Assembly: GCF_014207745.1 (NCBI RefSeq)
Contig: NZ_JACHJB010000003.1
Span: 124,001-188,000 of the forward strand
Direction: 5' to 3'
DNA from: Nonomuraea muscovyensis
GTDB lineage: Bacteria; Actinomycetota; Actinomycetes; Streptosporangiales; Streptosporangiaceae
DNA length: 64,000 nt
A program made the position numbers and the translations under genes. The notes beneath the pieces are model-generated. The model made no database searches. It worked only from the letters and a program-made list of their open reading frames with translations, and was not told the DNA's origin. Positions 9,024 through 16,960 of this stretch are shown one piece after another. The stretch's first letter is position 1. Each line of letters begins with the position of its first letter.

Positions 9024-10169
9024 TCAGCCCTTGATGAAGCGCCGGGTCATGTACCGGCGCACCGGCGGCAGGGCGGCCAGGCGCAGCGGGAGCTGGGTCA
9101 GCCACAGCAGCAGCGGGTTGGCGGGCGCGTAGACGCCCTTGACCCGGCGGCCGAGCTTCTGCTTCTTGTCCACCTCGGGCCGCAGCGCCGACTCCCACGC
9201 GGCCAGGGCGGCGCCGACGTCGCCCTGGTGGCGCTCCAGTTCGGTGCCGAGCCGGTCGGCGCCGCCGACCGCCAGGGCGGAGCCGTATCCGGCGAACAAG
9301 GTGACGCACCAGGCGGCGTCGCCGAGCAGGACCACGCGGCCGCGGCTCCAGGTGGGGGCCACGACCTGGCTGATGGTGTCGAAGTAGACCGAGTCGGCCC
9401 TGCCCAAACCGTCCAGAGCCTCCGGGATCACCCAGCCGAGGTCGCCGTAGACGCGTCGCAGTTGCGTGGCCGCGTCCTCGCCCGGGGCGGTGTGAGCGGT
9501 GCGGTAGCCGAAGAAGGCGACGTTGCGGCCGTCGCCGACGCTGATCACCGCAGCGGTGCGACCGCCGGACGACAGGGTGCCGGTGGTGCCGGGGGCGATG
9601 GCGGCCGGGCGCTTGTCGAGCATGTAGACGGCGACCTTGTGCTCCATGTCGAGCAGGAAGTCGCGCTCGGGGCCGAAGAGCAGGGCGCGGGTGGCCGAGT
9701 GCAGGCCGTCGGCGCCGATGAGCAGGTCCGCCTGCTCCACGGTGCCGTCGCTCAAGGTCACGCGGACGGCGTGGGCGTCCTGGTCGACGGCGGTGATGGT
9801 GGTGCCGAAGCGGATCTCGGCGCGGTCGTGGACGCGCTCGTACAGGACGGTTTCGATGTCGCCGCGCAGGATGGTCATGGATCGGGGGCCCGTGGTGGCG
9901 ACGATGGTCTCGCGGGTCAGGGAGAAGCGACGCCGGCCGTCGGGCCGGTGGTAGACGAGCTCCTCGGTGACGAAGGACCTCTTCACCAGGTCGGGCAGGA
10001 TGCCCATCCGCTCGGCGGCGTCGTAGCCGATGCCGCCGAAGGTGACGGCGTAGCCGCCGCTGCGGCGCTGCGGGGCGCGTTCGATGATGAGGCTGTCCCA
10101 GCCGATCTGGGACAGCCGGAGGGCGGCGGCCAGGCCGGCGATGCCGGCTCCGATGATGACGGCGCGCAT
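9024..10169 (-). CDS. FAD-dependent oxidoreductase/monooxygenase
   Basis: 381 residues, same fold as the gene at 7819: GAGIAGLAAALRLSQIGWD at the N-terminus, LIGADGLHSATRALLF in the middle, and GRVVLLGDAAWCVTLFAGYG as the second FAD motif. Most similar in outline to tetracycline-hydroxylase-like (TetX type) proteins, a comparison made from motif style only. ATG at 10169 with AAGGAACCTTC upstream. It is the third gene of a minus-strand operon (hydrolase 12819, epimerase 11197, this gene; 29-bp gap). Function likely in modification or degradation of a small organic molecule. Confidence 0.86.
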   Translation of the reverse strand: MRAVIIGAGIAGLAAALRLSQIGWDSLIIERAPQRRSGGYAVTFGGIGYDAAERMGILPDLVKRSFVTEELVYHRPDGRRRFSLTRETIVATTGPRSMTILRGDIETVLYERVHDRAEIRFGTTITAVDQDAHAVRVTLSDGTVEQADLLIGADGLHSATRALLFGPERDFLLDMEHKVAVYMLDKRPAAIAPGTTGTLSSGGRTAAVISVGDGRNVAFFGYRTAHTAPGEDAATQLRRVYGDLGWVIPEALDGLGRADSVYFDTISQVVAPTWSRGRVVLLGDAAWCVTLFAGYGSALAVGGADRLGTELERHQGDVGAALAAWESALRPEVDKKQKLGRRVKGVYAPANPLLLWLTQLPLRLAALPPVRRYMTRRFIKG

Positions 10170-10198
10170 GAAGGTTCCTTGCTGAGGCAGGTGGAGGT

Positions 10199-11197
10199 TC
10201 AGAGCTGGTCGAGGACGCGCCGCTCGGCGGCGCGGTCGAGCCAGGTGTCGGGTGAGGGTGCGTCGGGGCGCGGGGTGGGGTCGCCTTCGGCCCGCAGCCA
10301 GGCCCAGGTGTCGGCGAGCGTGTCCCGGAGCGGGCGAGTGGTCAGCCCGGCGGCGAACGCGGCGCTGACGTCGGCGTCGTTCATGCCGGTCGGGGCCGGG
10401 TCGTGCGGGAAGCGCAGGCCGAACTCCATGCCCAGCCACACGCCTTCCCGGCGCAGCAGCTCGGCAGGCGCCCACACCAGCTCGGCGTCGAAGCCGGTGA
10501 CCTCCAGCGCCGTCTCCAGCAACTGCCCGATCGTGACCTCGCCGGGGCGGCCGGTCACCGTGTAGGCGCCGCCGACGCCGCGCTCGGCGCAGCGCAGCAT
10601 CCAGGCGGCCATGTCGCGGGCGTCGATGTACTGCAGGGGCGCATCGGCCGGGCCGGGGGCGAGCACCCGGCCGCCCTTCTCCAGGCGGCGCAGCCACCAG
10701 GGGATGCGGCCGACGTCCTCGTACGGGCCGAGGATCATCCCGGCTCTGGCCAGGAGGGCCTGCTCACCGTGGACCTCGGTCACGGCCAGCTCGCCGCCGC
10801 GTTTGGCGGCGGCGTAGTCGGTGCCGTCCTCGCCGGCCGGGTCGCCGTCGACGAGCGGGGCGCTCTCGTCGGCGCCCGCCGGCCAGGGCCAGCGGTGCAC
10901 GCCGCGGCTGGAGACGTAGCCGTAGTGTCCGGTACGGCCGGCCAGCAGGCGGGCACTGTCCCGCACGACGCGGGGTGCCCAGGCCCAGGTGTCGATGACG
11001 GCGTCCCATTCCTGGTCGCCGAGTGCGGCGGCGACGGCACGGGTGTCGGTGCGGTCGGCGGTCAGCGCCCGGACGCCGGGAGCCGGTGGGCGGCTGAGGC
11101 CGCGGTTGAGCGTGGTGACCTCGTCGCCCCGCTCCAGCGCGGTTTCGACGACGGCGCGGCCCACATGGTGAGTGCCGCCGAGAACGAGCAGTTTCAT
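10199..11197 (-). CDS. NAD-dependent epimerase/dehydratase-like reductase
   Basis: 332 residues, atypical extended SDR. The N-terminal Rossmann motif LVLGGTHHVGRAVVE is the GGTxxxG variant seen in isoflavone-reductase and SCO-type epimerase relatives; VIDTWAW and GHYGYVSSRGVHRW follow. The canonical YxxxK is not obvious (YAAAKRGGE at about residue 155 is the best candidate). The start at 11197 overlaps the stop of the preceding hydrolase by ATGA, giving translational coupling. It sits in the middle of the hydrolase-epimerase-monooxygenase operon. Confidence 0.8.
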   Translation of the reverse strand: MKLLVLGGTHHVGRAVVETALERGDEVTTLNRGLSRPPAPGVRALTADRTDTRAVAAALGDQEWDAVIDTWAWAPRVVRDSARLLAGRTGHYGYVSSRGVHRWPWPAGADESAPLVDGDPAGEDGTDYAAAKRGGELAVTEVHGEQALLARAGMILGPYEDVGRIPWWLRRLEKGGRVLAPGPADAPLQYIDARDMAAWMLRCAERGVGGAYTVTGRPGEVTIGQLLETALEVTGFDAELVWAPAELLRREGVWLGMEFGLRFPHDPAPTGMNDADVSAAFAAGLTTRPLRDTLADTWAWLRAEGDPTPRPDAPSPDTWLDRAAERRVLDQL

Positions 11198-12819
11198 CGT
11201 GTTCCAGGGGTGAGGGGCAGCCAGAGGGCTGACGGGTGATCGGGGTCGTGGAAGATCTCGTGGTCTGATGCGCGCAGGCCGCGCGCTGTGGCCAGCGGCT
11301 CGCCGGTGCCGGGATTGCGGCCGTAGCGGGGGTGTGCGCCGCTGGAGACCTGCAGCCGGATCCGGTGGCCGCGCGCGAAGCGGTGGGCCAGCGGCCACAA
11401 CGCGATGTCCACCGTGCGCACGTCCGTCAGGATGTCGCCACCTTGGCCCAGGCGGATGATCCCGTCGCAGAGGTTGAACGATCGCCCGCGGGGGTCCACG
11501 TCGCACAGCCGGGCCACGTAGTCGACGTGCGGGATGGACGAACGGGCGTGCAGCCGGACCCGGACGGGGCCCATCACCTCCACCTCCGCCTCCAGGGGGG
11601 CGGTGGTGTAGGTGAGCACGTCCTGCCTGGCCTCGATGGCCCGGTTGTCCTTCGGGCCCGAGGACATGCTCACCGCCGTCCCGCCCACCGTCGGTGTCGG
11701 ATCACCGGGGTCGTAGCGGTACCGGCCGGGGGCCGTGCCAGGTGAGGGCTCCTCGCGGCCCAGCCGCCCGCCGGCCCGCAGGTACCAGGCGGTGGGCTGG
11801 TGAGCGGGCGGCCAGCGGGGCAGGTCGAGCCACCGGTTCGCGCCGGTGACGAACACCCGCGCCCCGGTGGGGGCGGCATCCCCCTTCATGGCCGCGTCCA
11901 GGGCGGCCATCGCGTCCTGCATGCCTTCGCGGGTGTACAGGCCCTTGCCGTGGCCCCACGGGCCCACCAGCAGCCGGACCTCGCGCCCGGCGGCCAGCAG
12001 GCTCGCGTGGTCGTCCAGCACGCCCGGCAGGAAGAAGTCGTACCAGCCGCCCTGCAGGTACACCCGGGGCGGCATCCGCTCGACGTTGGCGCGGTGGTCC
12101 ATGCGCGCCCAGTACTCGTGCTCGGGCCCATGCGTGATCCACTCCTGGAACCAGCTCACCCGGTGTCCGGTCAGCGCCCGGTCGGCTTCGGCCAGCGGAA
12201 GGGTGAGGGTGGCACGACGCAGCCTGCGGCGGGCGGCGAAGGTGGCCAGCAGTTGCCGGGTGAGGGAGAACCCGCTGCCGAACATGGTGTCCACGAGCTG
12301 GACCCAGCCCAGCGCGTTGCCCGACGCGAAGGCGCCGCCGGGGTACATGAACCCCTCGGCGAAGGACGATGGCGCGTCCTGGATCACCGCGATCTTCCAC
12401 TCGGGGATGTCCCGGGAGGCCAGCTCCCATTGGGCGAAGCCCAGGTAGCTGGCTCCCCAGGTCGCCAGCACGCCACCGAACCACGGCTGGGCGCGCAGCC
12501 AGCTCATCGTGCCGTCGGCGTCGGCCGGATCGATGACGAAGCCGTCGAAGCGGCCGCCGGAACCGGCCGTGCCGCGCAGGCTCTGGTACAGCACCTGGTA
12601 GCCGCGCTCGGCCAGCAGTTTCGGCAGCCGGTCGAGCGCGCTGCCTCTGCCGTACGGGCTGCGCAGGAGCACCAGCGGCGGCCGTGCGAGCTCGGCCGGG
12701 TAGTAGTGGGTAGCCAGCAGCCGCACGCCGTCGGCGGCCGGGACCTCGACGTTCCGCCGTACCCGCACAGGGTGCCGGATGGCGGGACGCACGCCGAACA
12801 GGCTGCTGAGCACACTCAT
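11194..12819 (-). CDS. CocE/NonD-type (peptidase S15) acyl hydrolase
   Basis: 541 residues. The alpha/beta-hydrolase core carries the nucleophile elbow GASYLGF (serine in G-x-S-Y-x-G), preceded by LLRSPYGRGSALDRLP and the DADGTMSWL element. The C-terminal jelly-roll domain (after about residue 330) is typical of X-Pro dipeptidyl-peptidase/cocaine-esterase relatives. Such enzymes hydrolyse esters or amides in secondary metabolism or xenobiotic breakdown. The ATG at 12819 has GAGGAG 9 nt upstream; an in-frame ATG at 12828 abuts that GAGGAG and is less likely. First gene of a three-gene operon, divergent from the MarR gene at 12973, with a long structured leader holding the 19-nt element. Confidence 0.86.
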   Translation of the reverse strand: MSVLSSLFGVRPAIRHPVRVRRNVEVPAADGVRLLATHYYPAELARPPLVLLRSPYGRGSALDRLPKLLAERGYQVLYQSLRGTAGSGGRFDGFVIDPADADGTMSWLRAQPWFGGVLATWGASYLGFAQWELASRDIPEWKIAVIQDAPSSFAEGFMYPGGAFASGNALGWVQLVDTMFGSGFSLTRQLLATFAARRRLRRATLTLPLAEADRALTGHRVSWFQEWITHGPEHEYWARMDHRANVERMPPRVYLQGGWYDFFLPGVLDDHASLLAAGREVRLLVGPWGHGKGLYTREGMQDAMAALDAAMKGDAAPTGARVFVTGANRWLDLPRWPPAHQPTAWYLRAGGRLGREEPSPGTAPGRYRYDPGDPTPTVGGTAVSMSSGPKDNRAIEARQDVLTYTTAPLEAEVEVMGPVRVRLHARSSIPHVDYVARLCDVDPRGRSFNLCDGIIRLGQGGDILTDVRTVDIALWPLAHRFARGHRIRLQVSSGAHPRYGRNPGTGEPLATARGLRASDHEIFHDPDHPSALWLPLTPGTR

Positions 12820-12858
12820 CGGGGCCATCTCCTCGTCGACGCTTCTGTGATCTCGCTC

Positions 12859-12877
12859 GCCGACCAGGCTTCCCGGC
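12859..12877 (-). promoter_or_regulatory. 19-nt leader element, copy 1 (hydrolase operon)
   Basis: On the minus strand this reads GCCGGGAAGCCTGGTCGGC and lies 39 nt upstream of the hydrolase start. It can fold with GCCG/CGGC ends and also shows dyad symmetry (GCCG-N3-AG-N-CT-N3-CGGC). It matches three other leaders in the window with at most one substitution. In this copy the -10 box is farther away (37 nt) because a separate hairpin is inserted between. Confidence 0.7.
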
Positions 12878-12880
12878 ACA

Positions 12881-12909
12881 CCATCGGCTCTCGCAGGCGG
12901 AGCCGATGG
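12881..12909 (-). other. 10-bp leader hairpin preceding the 19-nt element
   Basis: Perfect arms CCATCGGCTC and GAGCCGATGG with a 9-nt loop. It falls right after the predicted transcription start of the hydrolase operon and 3 nt before the 19-nt element, so the nascent leader would form this hairpin first. No U-tract follows. Confidence 0.6.
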
Positions 12910-12914
12910 CCATG

Positions 12915-12943
12915 ACTATACCGAACTTTCAGAAATTTCTGAA
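12915..12943. promoter_or_regulatory. Divergent promoter region with 16-bp perfect palindrome
   Basis: TTCAGAAATTTCTGAA (12928-12943) is a perfect palindrome. On the minus strand a consensus-like -10 TATAGT lies at 12915-12920, so the palindrome covers its -35 region. On the plus strand TATTCT at 12960-12965 precedes the MarR ATG by 7 nt. One palindrome can thus control both divergent transcripts, the usual arrangement for a MarR repressor. Confidence 0.65.
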
Positions 12944-12972
12944 GAGCTATGGCGTTCGCTATTCTGTGGGCC

Positions 12973-13437
12973 ATGGGTGACAGGCAGGAACAGTGGGAGG
13001 CGGCTGAACGGCTGGCCCTGACCTTGGTCGAAGGCGGGCTGCAGCGCATGGCCGCGCGCACCCTGGCGGTCTTCCTCTTCACCGACCAGGACAGCGTCAC
13101 CGCGGGCGAGATCGCCGCACGGCTCGAAGCCAGCGCGGGCGCCGTCTCGGGCGCGGTCAAGTCGCTGCTGTCGGTCGGCCTCATCGAACGCCTGCCCGCC
13201 CCCGGCAGCCGCCGCGAACACTACCGACTGCGCGACGACGCCTGGGCCAGGCTGTTCACCAGCCAGAACACAGCCTTCCAGGCCATGCTGCAGGCCGCGC
13301 GGACCGGAATCGAGACCACCGCCGAACACGACCCGGCACACCGGCGGCTGACGCAGATGCGCGACTTCTACGAGTTCATGCTGGGCGAGATCCCGGCCAT
13401 GCTGGACCGCTGGCACCGGCACCGACAGCCCGGCTGA
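12973..13437 (+). CDS. GbsR/MarR-family transcriptional regulator
   Basis: 154 residues with a central winged HTH: TAGEIAARLEASAGAVSGAV forms the helix-turn-helix, and LPAPGSRREHYRLRDDAW the wing. C-terminal helices form the dimer part. I prefer the ATG at 12973 (start MGDRQEQ) because TATTCT sits 7 nt upstream, which would give a leaderless mRNA; the in-frame ATG at 12949 lies inside the promoter. Divergent from the hydrolase-epimerase-monooxygenase operon and likely its repressor through the palindrome at 12928-12943. Confidence 0.82.
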   Translation: MGDRQEQWEAAERLALTLVEGGLQRMAARTLAVFLFTDQDSVTAGEIAARLEASAGAVSGAVKSLLSVGLIERLPAPGSRREHYRLRDDAWARLFTSQNTAFQAMLQAARTGIETTAEHDPAHRRLTQMRDFYEFMLGEIPAMLDRWHRHRQPG

Positions 13438-13466
13438 TCGCGCCGAGGGGTGCGGCGGTCAGGTCA

Positions 13467-13754
13467 TCACGCGGTCCGCTCGCGGGTCCACTCCTGCTCC
13501 TGCCAGGCCGGGTCGAGCGGGGTGTGCGCGATGTGGTTGGTGTAGTTCGACAGCGTCTTCATCCCCACGCCGAGCACGATGTCGAGCACGTTGCGCCGGG
13601 TGTAACCGGCGGCCAGGAACGCCTCGATCTCGTCGTCGTCCACCCAGCCGCGCCGCGCCACCATCGCCTGGGTGAGGCGGCGGGCCGCCTCCAACATCGG
13701 CCGCGCCGCCTCGGGGGCGTCGCTCTCGTCGTACACGCGGAAATCGGTCGTCAT
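13467..13754 (-). CDS. AhpD/carboxymuconolactone decarboxylase-like protein with the active-site region missing
   Basis: 95 residues. The first about 26 residues (ending SDAPEAARPMLEAARR) look like the start, and the last about 60 (VEAFLAAGYTRRNVLDIV-type, here EAFLAAGYTRRNVLDIVLG followed by KTLSNYTNHIAHTPLD) like the end, of the usual about 180-residue alkylhydroperoxidase family. The middle, which normally holds the redox CxxC and its His, is absent and the frame is intact. The gene overlaps the TetR stop by ATGA with GAGGAGAG in front. It is probably an internal in-frame deletion product without peroxidase activity, unless it has a non-catalytic role. Confidence 0.75.
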   Translation of the reverse strand: MTTDFRVYDESDAPEAARPMLEAARRLTQAMVARRGWVDDDEIEAFLAAGYTRRNVLDIVLGVGMKTLSNYTNHIAHTPLDPAWQEQEWTRERTA

Positions 13755-14350
13755 CTCTCCTCGGCAGTGGTCAAAGCGTCGAGTGCGGCACGCACGCCGG
13801 ACAGCAGCTCGCCGGCCTCGGCTCCGGCCCGCGAGCGCAGGTTGACCCCGAAGGCCAGCAGCACCAGCGTCTCCGCGGTGGCATCGAGGTCGAGGCCGGG
13901 ACGGAGATCTCCTTGCTCGTGGGCGGCGGCCAGCGAGGCGCGCATCGCCGTCCGCAGCGCGTCGTGGTGGGCCTGCAGGACCCGCCGTACTTCGGGAAGG
14001 TCGCGGCCGGCCGCGGCGTGCGCGTTGGTGACCAGGCAGCCCCAGCGTGCGTGCTCCCCCGTGCAGCGCACGGCCACCAGCCGCTCGAAGAAGGCGGTGA
14101 TCGCCTCCAGGCCGCGCCCGTCCACGGCGAGGTCGGCGAACACCGGCCGCGACTGCCGCTCCAGGTAGCGGCGCAGCGCGGCTGCGTACAGCTGCCCCTT
14201 GCCGCCGAAGGTCGCGTACAGGCTGGAACGGCTCAACCCCGTCGCCTCGACCACGTCGGCGATGCCTGTGGTGTCGGCCCCGCGCTCCCAGAACAGGTGC
14301 ACGACCTGATCCAGCGCCACCTCGGGGTCGAAGTGCTTCACGTCCGGCAT
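13751..14350 (-). CDS. TetR/AcrR-family transcriptional regulator
   Basis: 199 residues. N-terminal HTH: FDPEVALDQVVHLFWERGAD, then TGIADVVEATGLSRSSLYATF, the pattern of the YcdC/AcuR-like subgroup; residues 60-199 form the ligand domain. The ATG at 14350 follows AGGAG with 8-nt spacing; the upstream in-frame ATG at 14383 lies within the operator. It is co-translated with the AhpD-like gene through an ATGA overlap. The operator 14362-14387 indicates autoregulation, and a related site precedes the HAD gene at 22543. Confidence 0.86.
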   Translation of the reverse strand: MPDVKHFDPEVALDQVVHLFWERGADTTGIADVVEATGLSRSSLYATFGGKGQLYAAALRRYLERQSRPVFADLAVDGRGLEAITAFFERLVAVRCTGEHARWGCLVTNAHAAAGRDLPEVRRVLQAHHDALRTAMRASLAAAHEQGDLRPGLDLDATAETLVLLAFGVNLRSRAGAEAGELLSGVRAALDALTTAEER

Positions 14351-14361
14351 CTGCCAGCTCC

Positions 14362-14387
14362 TATCTTGAAACGACCATTCCAAGATA
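14362..14387. promoter_or_regulatory. TetR operator, 26-bp inverted repeat
   Basis: Perfect outer arms TATCTTG and CAAGATA with a partly symmetric core. Read on the minus strand the core is CTTGGAATGGTCGTTTCAA. It sits directly upstream of the TetR start at 14350. Its half-site TTGGAATGGTC also occurs in the palindrome at 22449-22472. Confidence 0.65.
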
Positions 14388-14424
14388 GGGCGGGGCGGGC
14401 ATCAGGAGCAAGCGGCTCGGACGG

Positions 14425-15507
14425 TCACTTTGAGAGCACCCGCACCACGGCGTCGACGTCTTCTCGGTTGTTGAAGTAGTGGAAGCCGAAACGTACGCGA
14501 TCGCCGAGAGCGGTGGCCCGGATCCCACCGTGCCGCAGCCGTGCGGCGATCGTGTCGGCCTCTTCCACCCGCAGGACGACGATCTGCGACAGGCCGCCGT
14601 CGTTCAGAGGCCGCAGCCCGATTTCCCGCGCCCGTTCGATGAGCCGTGTCGCGAGTGCCAGGCAGTGCCTCTCCACGATGCGGGCGTCCAAGGAGAGCAT
14701 GAGCCGCAGCGCGGCGCAGGCGCCCATCCATGACAGCCAGGCGGGAGAGGCGTCGCACCGACTCGCGTCCGTGGCCAGTCGCATGGGGCCGGCGAAGTAG
14801 CCGTACGGAGGGCCGGTCGATTTCCATCCAGGGGCGAGCGGGCGCAGCTCTCCCACCAGGTCCGGCCTCGTGACGAGCCAGGCCGCGCCGCGCGGGCACA
14901 GCAGCCATTTGTACCCGTGGACCGCGAGGTAGTCGGGGCGTACGGCGGCCAGGTCGAAGGAGAGTGCTCCCAGCGACTGGGTGAGGTTCACGAACAGCCG
15001 CGCGCCCACACGATCGGTCGCGGTGCGCAGCGCCGACAGATCGAGGCGCTGCCCTTCCCGGCTGGTGACCTCGCTCACCGCGAGCAGCGCGGTGTTCTCG
15101 TCCAGCGCGTCGATCAGATCCTCCAACCTGGTGCTGCCGTGTCTGGGCGGTACGGCGACCACCTCATGTCCGGCGGTCCACGGGAACAGGTTGCTGCGGA
15201 ACTCCTGGGCGGGAACCACCACGCGGCCGCGGGGAATCGACGCGGCGACAGTGGCCGCGGCCTCCCCGAGTGAGCCGACCGCCGACACCGTGGTGGGGTT
15301 CACGCCGATGAAGCGGGCGAACAACGTGCGGGCCTCGGCGACGGCGCCGTCCCATTCGAGCCAGCCGAAGCCACCGCTGGACCAGTCGTCGAGAGCATCT
15401 CGCAGGGTGTCCACGACGGGCTGGGATCCAGGCGGCGCACCCGGGGTGTCCAGCCAGACGGTAGATCGCAACGCGGGAAACAGGGTGCGGAACTCCTCCG
15501 GTCTCAT
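14425..15507 (-). CDS. Class V aminotransferase-fold PLP enzyme
   Basis: 360 residues, fold type I PLP enzyme of the cysteine desulfurase/isopenicillin N epimerase/kynureninase group. The N-terminus reads FPALRSTVWLDTPGAPPGS and the PLP lysine lies in VHGYKWLLCPRGAAWL; SEVTSREGQRLDL precedes it. There is no obvious desulfurase cysteine loop. Substrate cannot be read. The start at 15507 (AGGAAAG upstream) overlaps the RidA stop by ATGA, making a RidA-aminotransferase operon. RidA proteins deaminate reactive enamines that PLP enzymes release, so the pairing is functionally sensible. Divergent from an IclR regulator and the E1 genes. Confidence 0.85.
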   Translation of the reverse strand: MRPEEFRTLFPALRSTVWLDTPGAPPGSQPVVDTLRDALDDWSSGGFGWLEWDGAVAEARTLFARFIGVNPTTVSAVGSLGEAAATVAASIPRGRVVVPAQEFRSNLFPWTAGHEVVAVPPRHGSTRLEDLIDALDENTALLAVSEVTSREGQRLDLSALRTATDRVGARLFVNLTQSLGALSFDLAAVRPDYLAVHGYKWLLCPRGAAWLVTRPDLVGELRPLAPGWKSTGPPYGYFAGPMRLATDASRCDASPAWLSWMGACAALRLMLSLDARIVERHCLALATRLIERAREIGLRPLNDGGLSQIVVLRVEEADTIAARLRHGGIRATALGDRVRFGFHYFNNREDVDAVVRVLSK

Positions 15508-15929
15508 GGCCGCGGCTTTCCTGCGGCAGGGACCGCGGCGACCGCCTCGACCTCGACCACGATCTCCGGCGCGGCCAGGGCGCTGACGACGATCAGGGAG
15601 TGCGTCGGCCAGTCCCCTTCGGGGAACCAGTTCCTGAACACCTCTGTTCGCGCCGCCCGGCATCCAGGCAGGTGCTCCGCGCCGGCCACCATGGTGAACA
15701 GCCTGACCAGATGGCGCGGCTCCGCCCCGGCGGCCGCGAGCAGGGTGCCGATGTTGGCGAACACTTGCCGCGTCTGCGATTCGGCGTCGGTGCCGGCGAG
15801 CACGCCGTCCTCACGCGCCCCCACCTGGCCGGAGATGAAGAGCAACGTGTACGAGTCCGGGACGGACGCCAGGTGGCTGTACTGCGCGAGCGGCGCCCCG
15901 ACCCCGGCAGGGCTCCAGCGGTGAATCAT
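15504..15929 (-). CDS. RidA (YjgF/YER057c/UK114) family protein
   Basis: 141 residues. LLFISGQVGAREDGVLAG, SQTRQVFANIGTLLAAAGA and VEVEAVAAVP fit the trimeric RidA fold, which hydrolyses enamine/imine intermediates to 2-oxo acids and ammonia. The arginine that binds the substrate carboxylate in classical RidA is not certain here, so it may belong to an Rid subgroup other than RidA proper. ATG at 15929 with AAGGAGTGCAGG upstream. First gene of the RidA-aminotransferase pair; its 2-oxo acid product could feed the E1 enzyme encoded divergently, which is inference. Confidence 0.82.
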   Translation of the reverse strand: MIHRWSPAGVGAPLAQYSHLASVPDSYTLLFISGQVGAREDGVLAGTDAESQTRQVFANIGTLLAAAGAEPRHLVRLFTMVAGAEHLPGCRAARTEVFRNWFPEGDWPTHSLIVVSALAAPEIVVEVEAVAAVPAAGKPRP

Positions 15930-16012
15930 CCTGCACTCCTTCTCCGATGCGTCACGACCTTCGCGCATGCTAGACGGGCACCCGAGCACTCAAGCGCCCA
16001 TAGGAGGACAAG

Positions 16013-16028
16013 TTTCAGATAATCGAAA
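16013..16028. promoter_or_regulatory. AT-rich inverted repeat in the RidA/IclR intergenic region
   Basis: TTTCAGATAATCGAAA is an imperfect dyad (TTTC/GAAA ends) in the 165-bp gap between the divergent RidA and IclR genes. A second small dyad, TAGC-N8-GCTA, lies 3 nt downstream. It is a plausible IclR binding site, but support is weak. Confidence 0.35.
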
Positions 16029-16094
16029 AGTAGCTTCATTCTGCTAACACGCCCGCGTCCGCTAGGTGCACTGTGTGGATGGAGGTGAACGGGC

Positions 16095-16907
16095 GTGAAC
16101 GACGTGAACGATGAGCGGGAGACCGACCGCGGAACCCTTCTGCACACCCTGGACCGTGGCCTGCAGGTCTTGGAGGCCATTGCCGCGTCGGAGGGCGAAG
16201 CCACGGCCAAGGTGTTGAGCAGGCAGCTCGGAATCAAGATCGGAACCTGCTACCACCTGCTGCGTACCCTGGTCGCCGCCGGGTACGTCGTACGGCTGAC
16301 CGGCGGTGTCTACGACGTGGGACCTCGCGCGGCGTCGCTGAGCCGGCACCTGCAACGCCGCTCCGGCCCCTCCCCGGAGCTGTCCGTCATCCTGACCCGG
16401 CTGCACAACAAGACCCAGGAGACCGTCTACCTGTCGGGTTGGCAGCACGGCACGCCTACGCTGCAGCACTATCTGACGGGAGAGCACGCTCTCAGAGTTG
16501 GCGCGCTGGACGTCGGTTATGTCGGGAACATGCACGCTCGCGCCTCGTGCAAGGCAATCCTGGCCTACCTGCCGGAGGAGCAGGTGGCGGTAATGCTCAA
16601 AGGCGTGCCGCTGGAGGCGCTGACACCGAACACCATCACCGACTTCGACGAGTTCACGGTGGAACTGGCCAGGGTCCGCAGCCGCGGTTACGCGCTCGAC
16701 CTTGAGGAATTCAGCCCCGGTGTGGTCTGCCTGTCGGCGGCGTTCTTCGACGGAAGCGGCCTCCCCGTGGGCTCCTTCACCGCATCGGTCCCCGTCACCC
16801 GGTTCACCGAACGCCAGGCCAGGCTCGCCGCCCAGGTGCGGGAGGCCGGGTCCATGGCCACCACCCTGCTGCGTACCGGCCGCATCGTCATCCCGTCCGC
16901 CGGCTGA
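16095..16907 (+). CDS. IclR-family transcriptional regulator
   Basis: 270 residues. N-terminal winged HTH: TLDRGLQVLEAIAASEGEAT, KVLSRQLGIKIGTCYHLLRT, then the wing with GGVYDVGPRAASL. The C-terminal GAF-like effector domain (about residues 90-260) contains HARASCKAILAYLPEEQV, the usual IclR signature. The GTG at 16095 has GGAGG 9 nt upstream. It precedes the E1alpha/E1beta genes by 53 bp in the same direction and is divergent from the RidA operon, so it is the likely switch for both; the ligand is probably a carboxylic or oxo acid, as for other IclR proteins. Confidence 0.88.
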   Translation: MNDVNDERETDRGTLLHTLDRGLQVLEAIAASEGEATAKVLSRQLGIKIGTCYHLLRTLVAAGYVVRLTGGVYDVGPRAASLSRHLQRRSGPSPELSVILTRLHNKTQETVYLSGWQHGTPTLQHYLTGEHALRVGALDVGYVGNMHARASCKAILAYLPEEQVAVMLKGVPLEALTPNTITDFDEFTVELARVRSRGYALDLEEFSPGVVCLSAAFFDGSGLPVGSFTASVPVTRFTERQARLAAQVREAGSMATTLLRTGRIVIPSAG

Positions 16908-16960
16908 CCCCGAACCCCGTCGCCCCTCACCGGTTCCGCCGGAGATCTCAGGAAAGGAGC

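Noticed and set aside
12859..12877. B12 riboswitch
   Set aside because: Only GGGAA and GGT-like words match; the rest of the cobalamin core is absent in all four copies.
12949..12972. Earlier ATG for the MarR gene at 12949
   Set aside because: It lies between the palindrome and the -10 TATTCT of the same gene, so it would not be transcribed.
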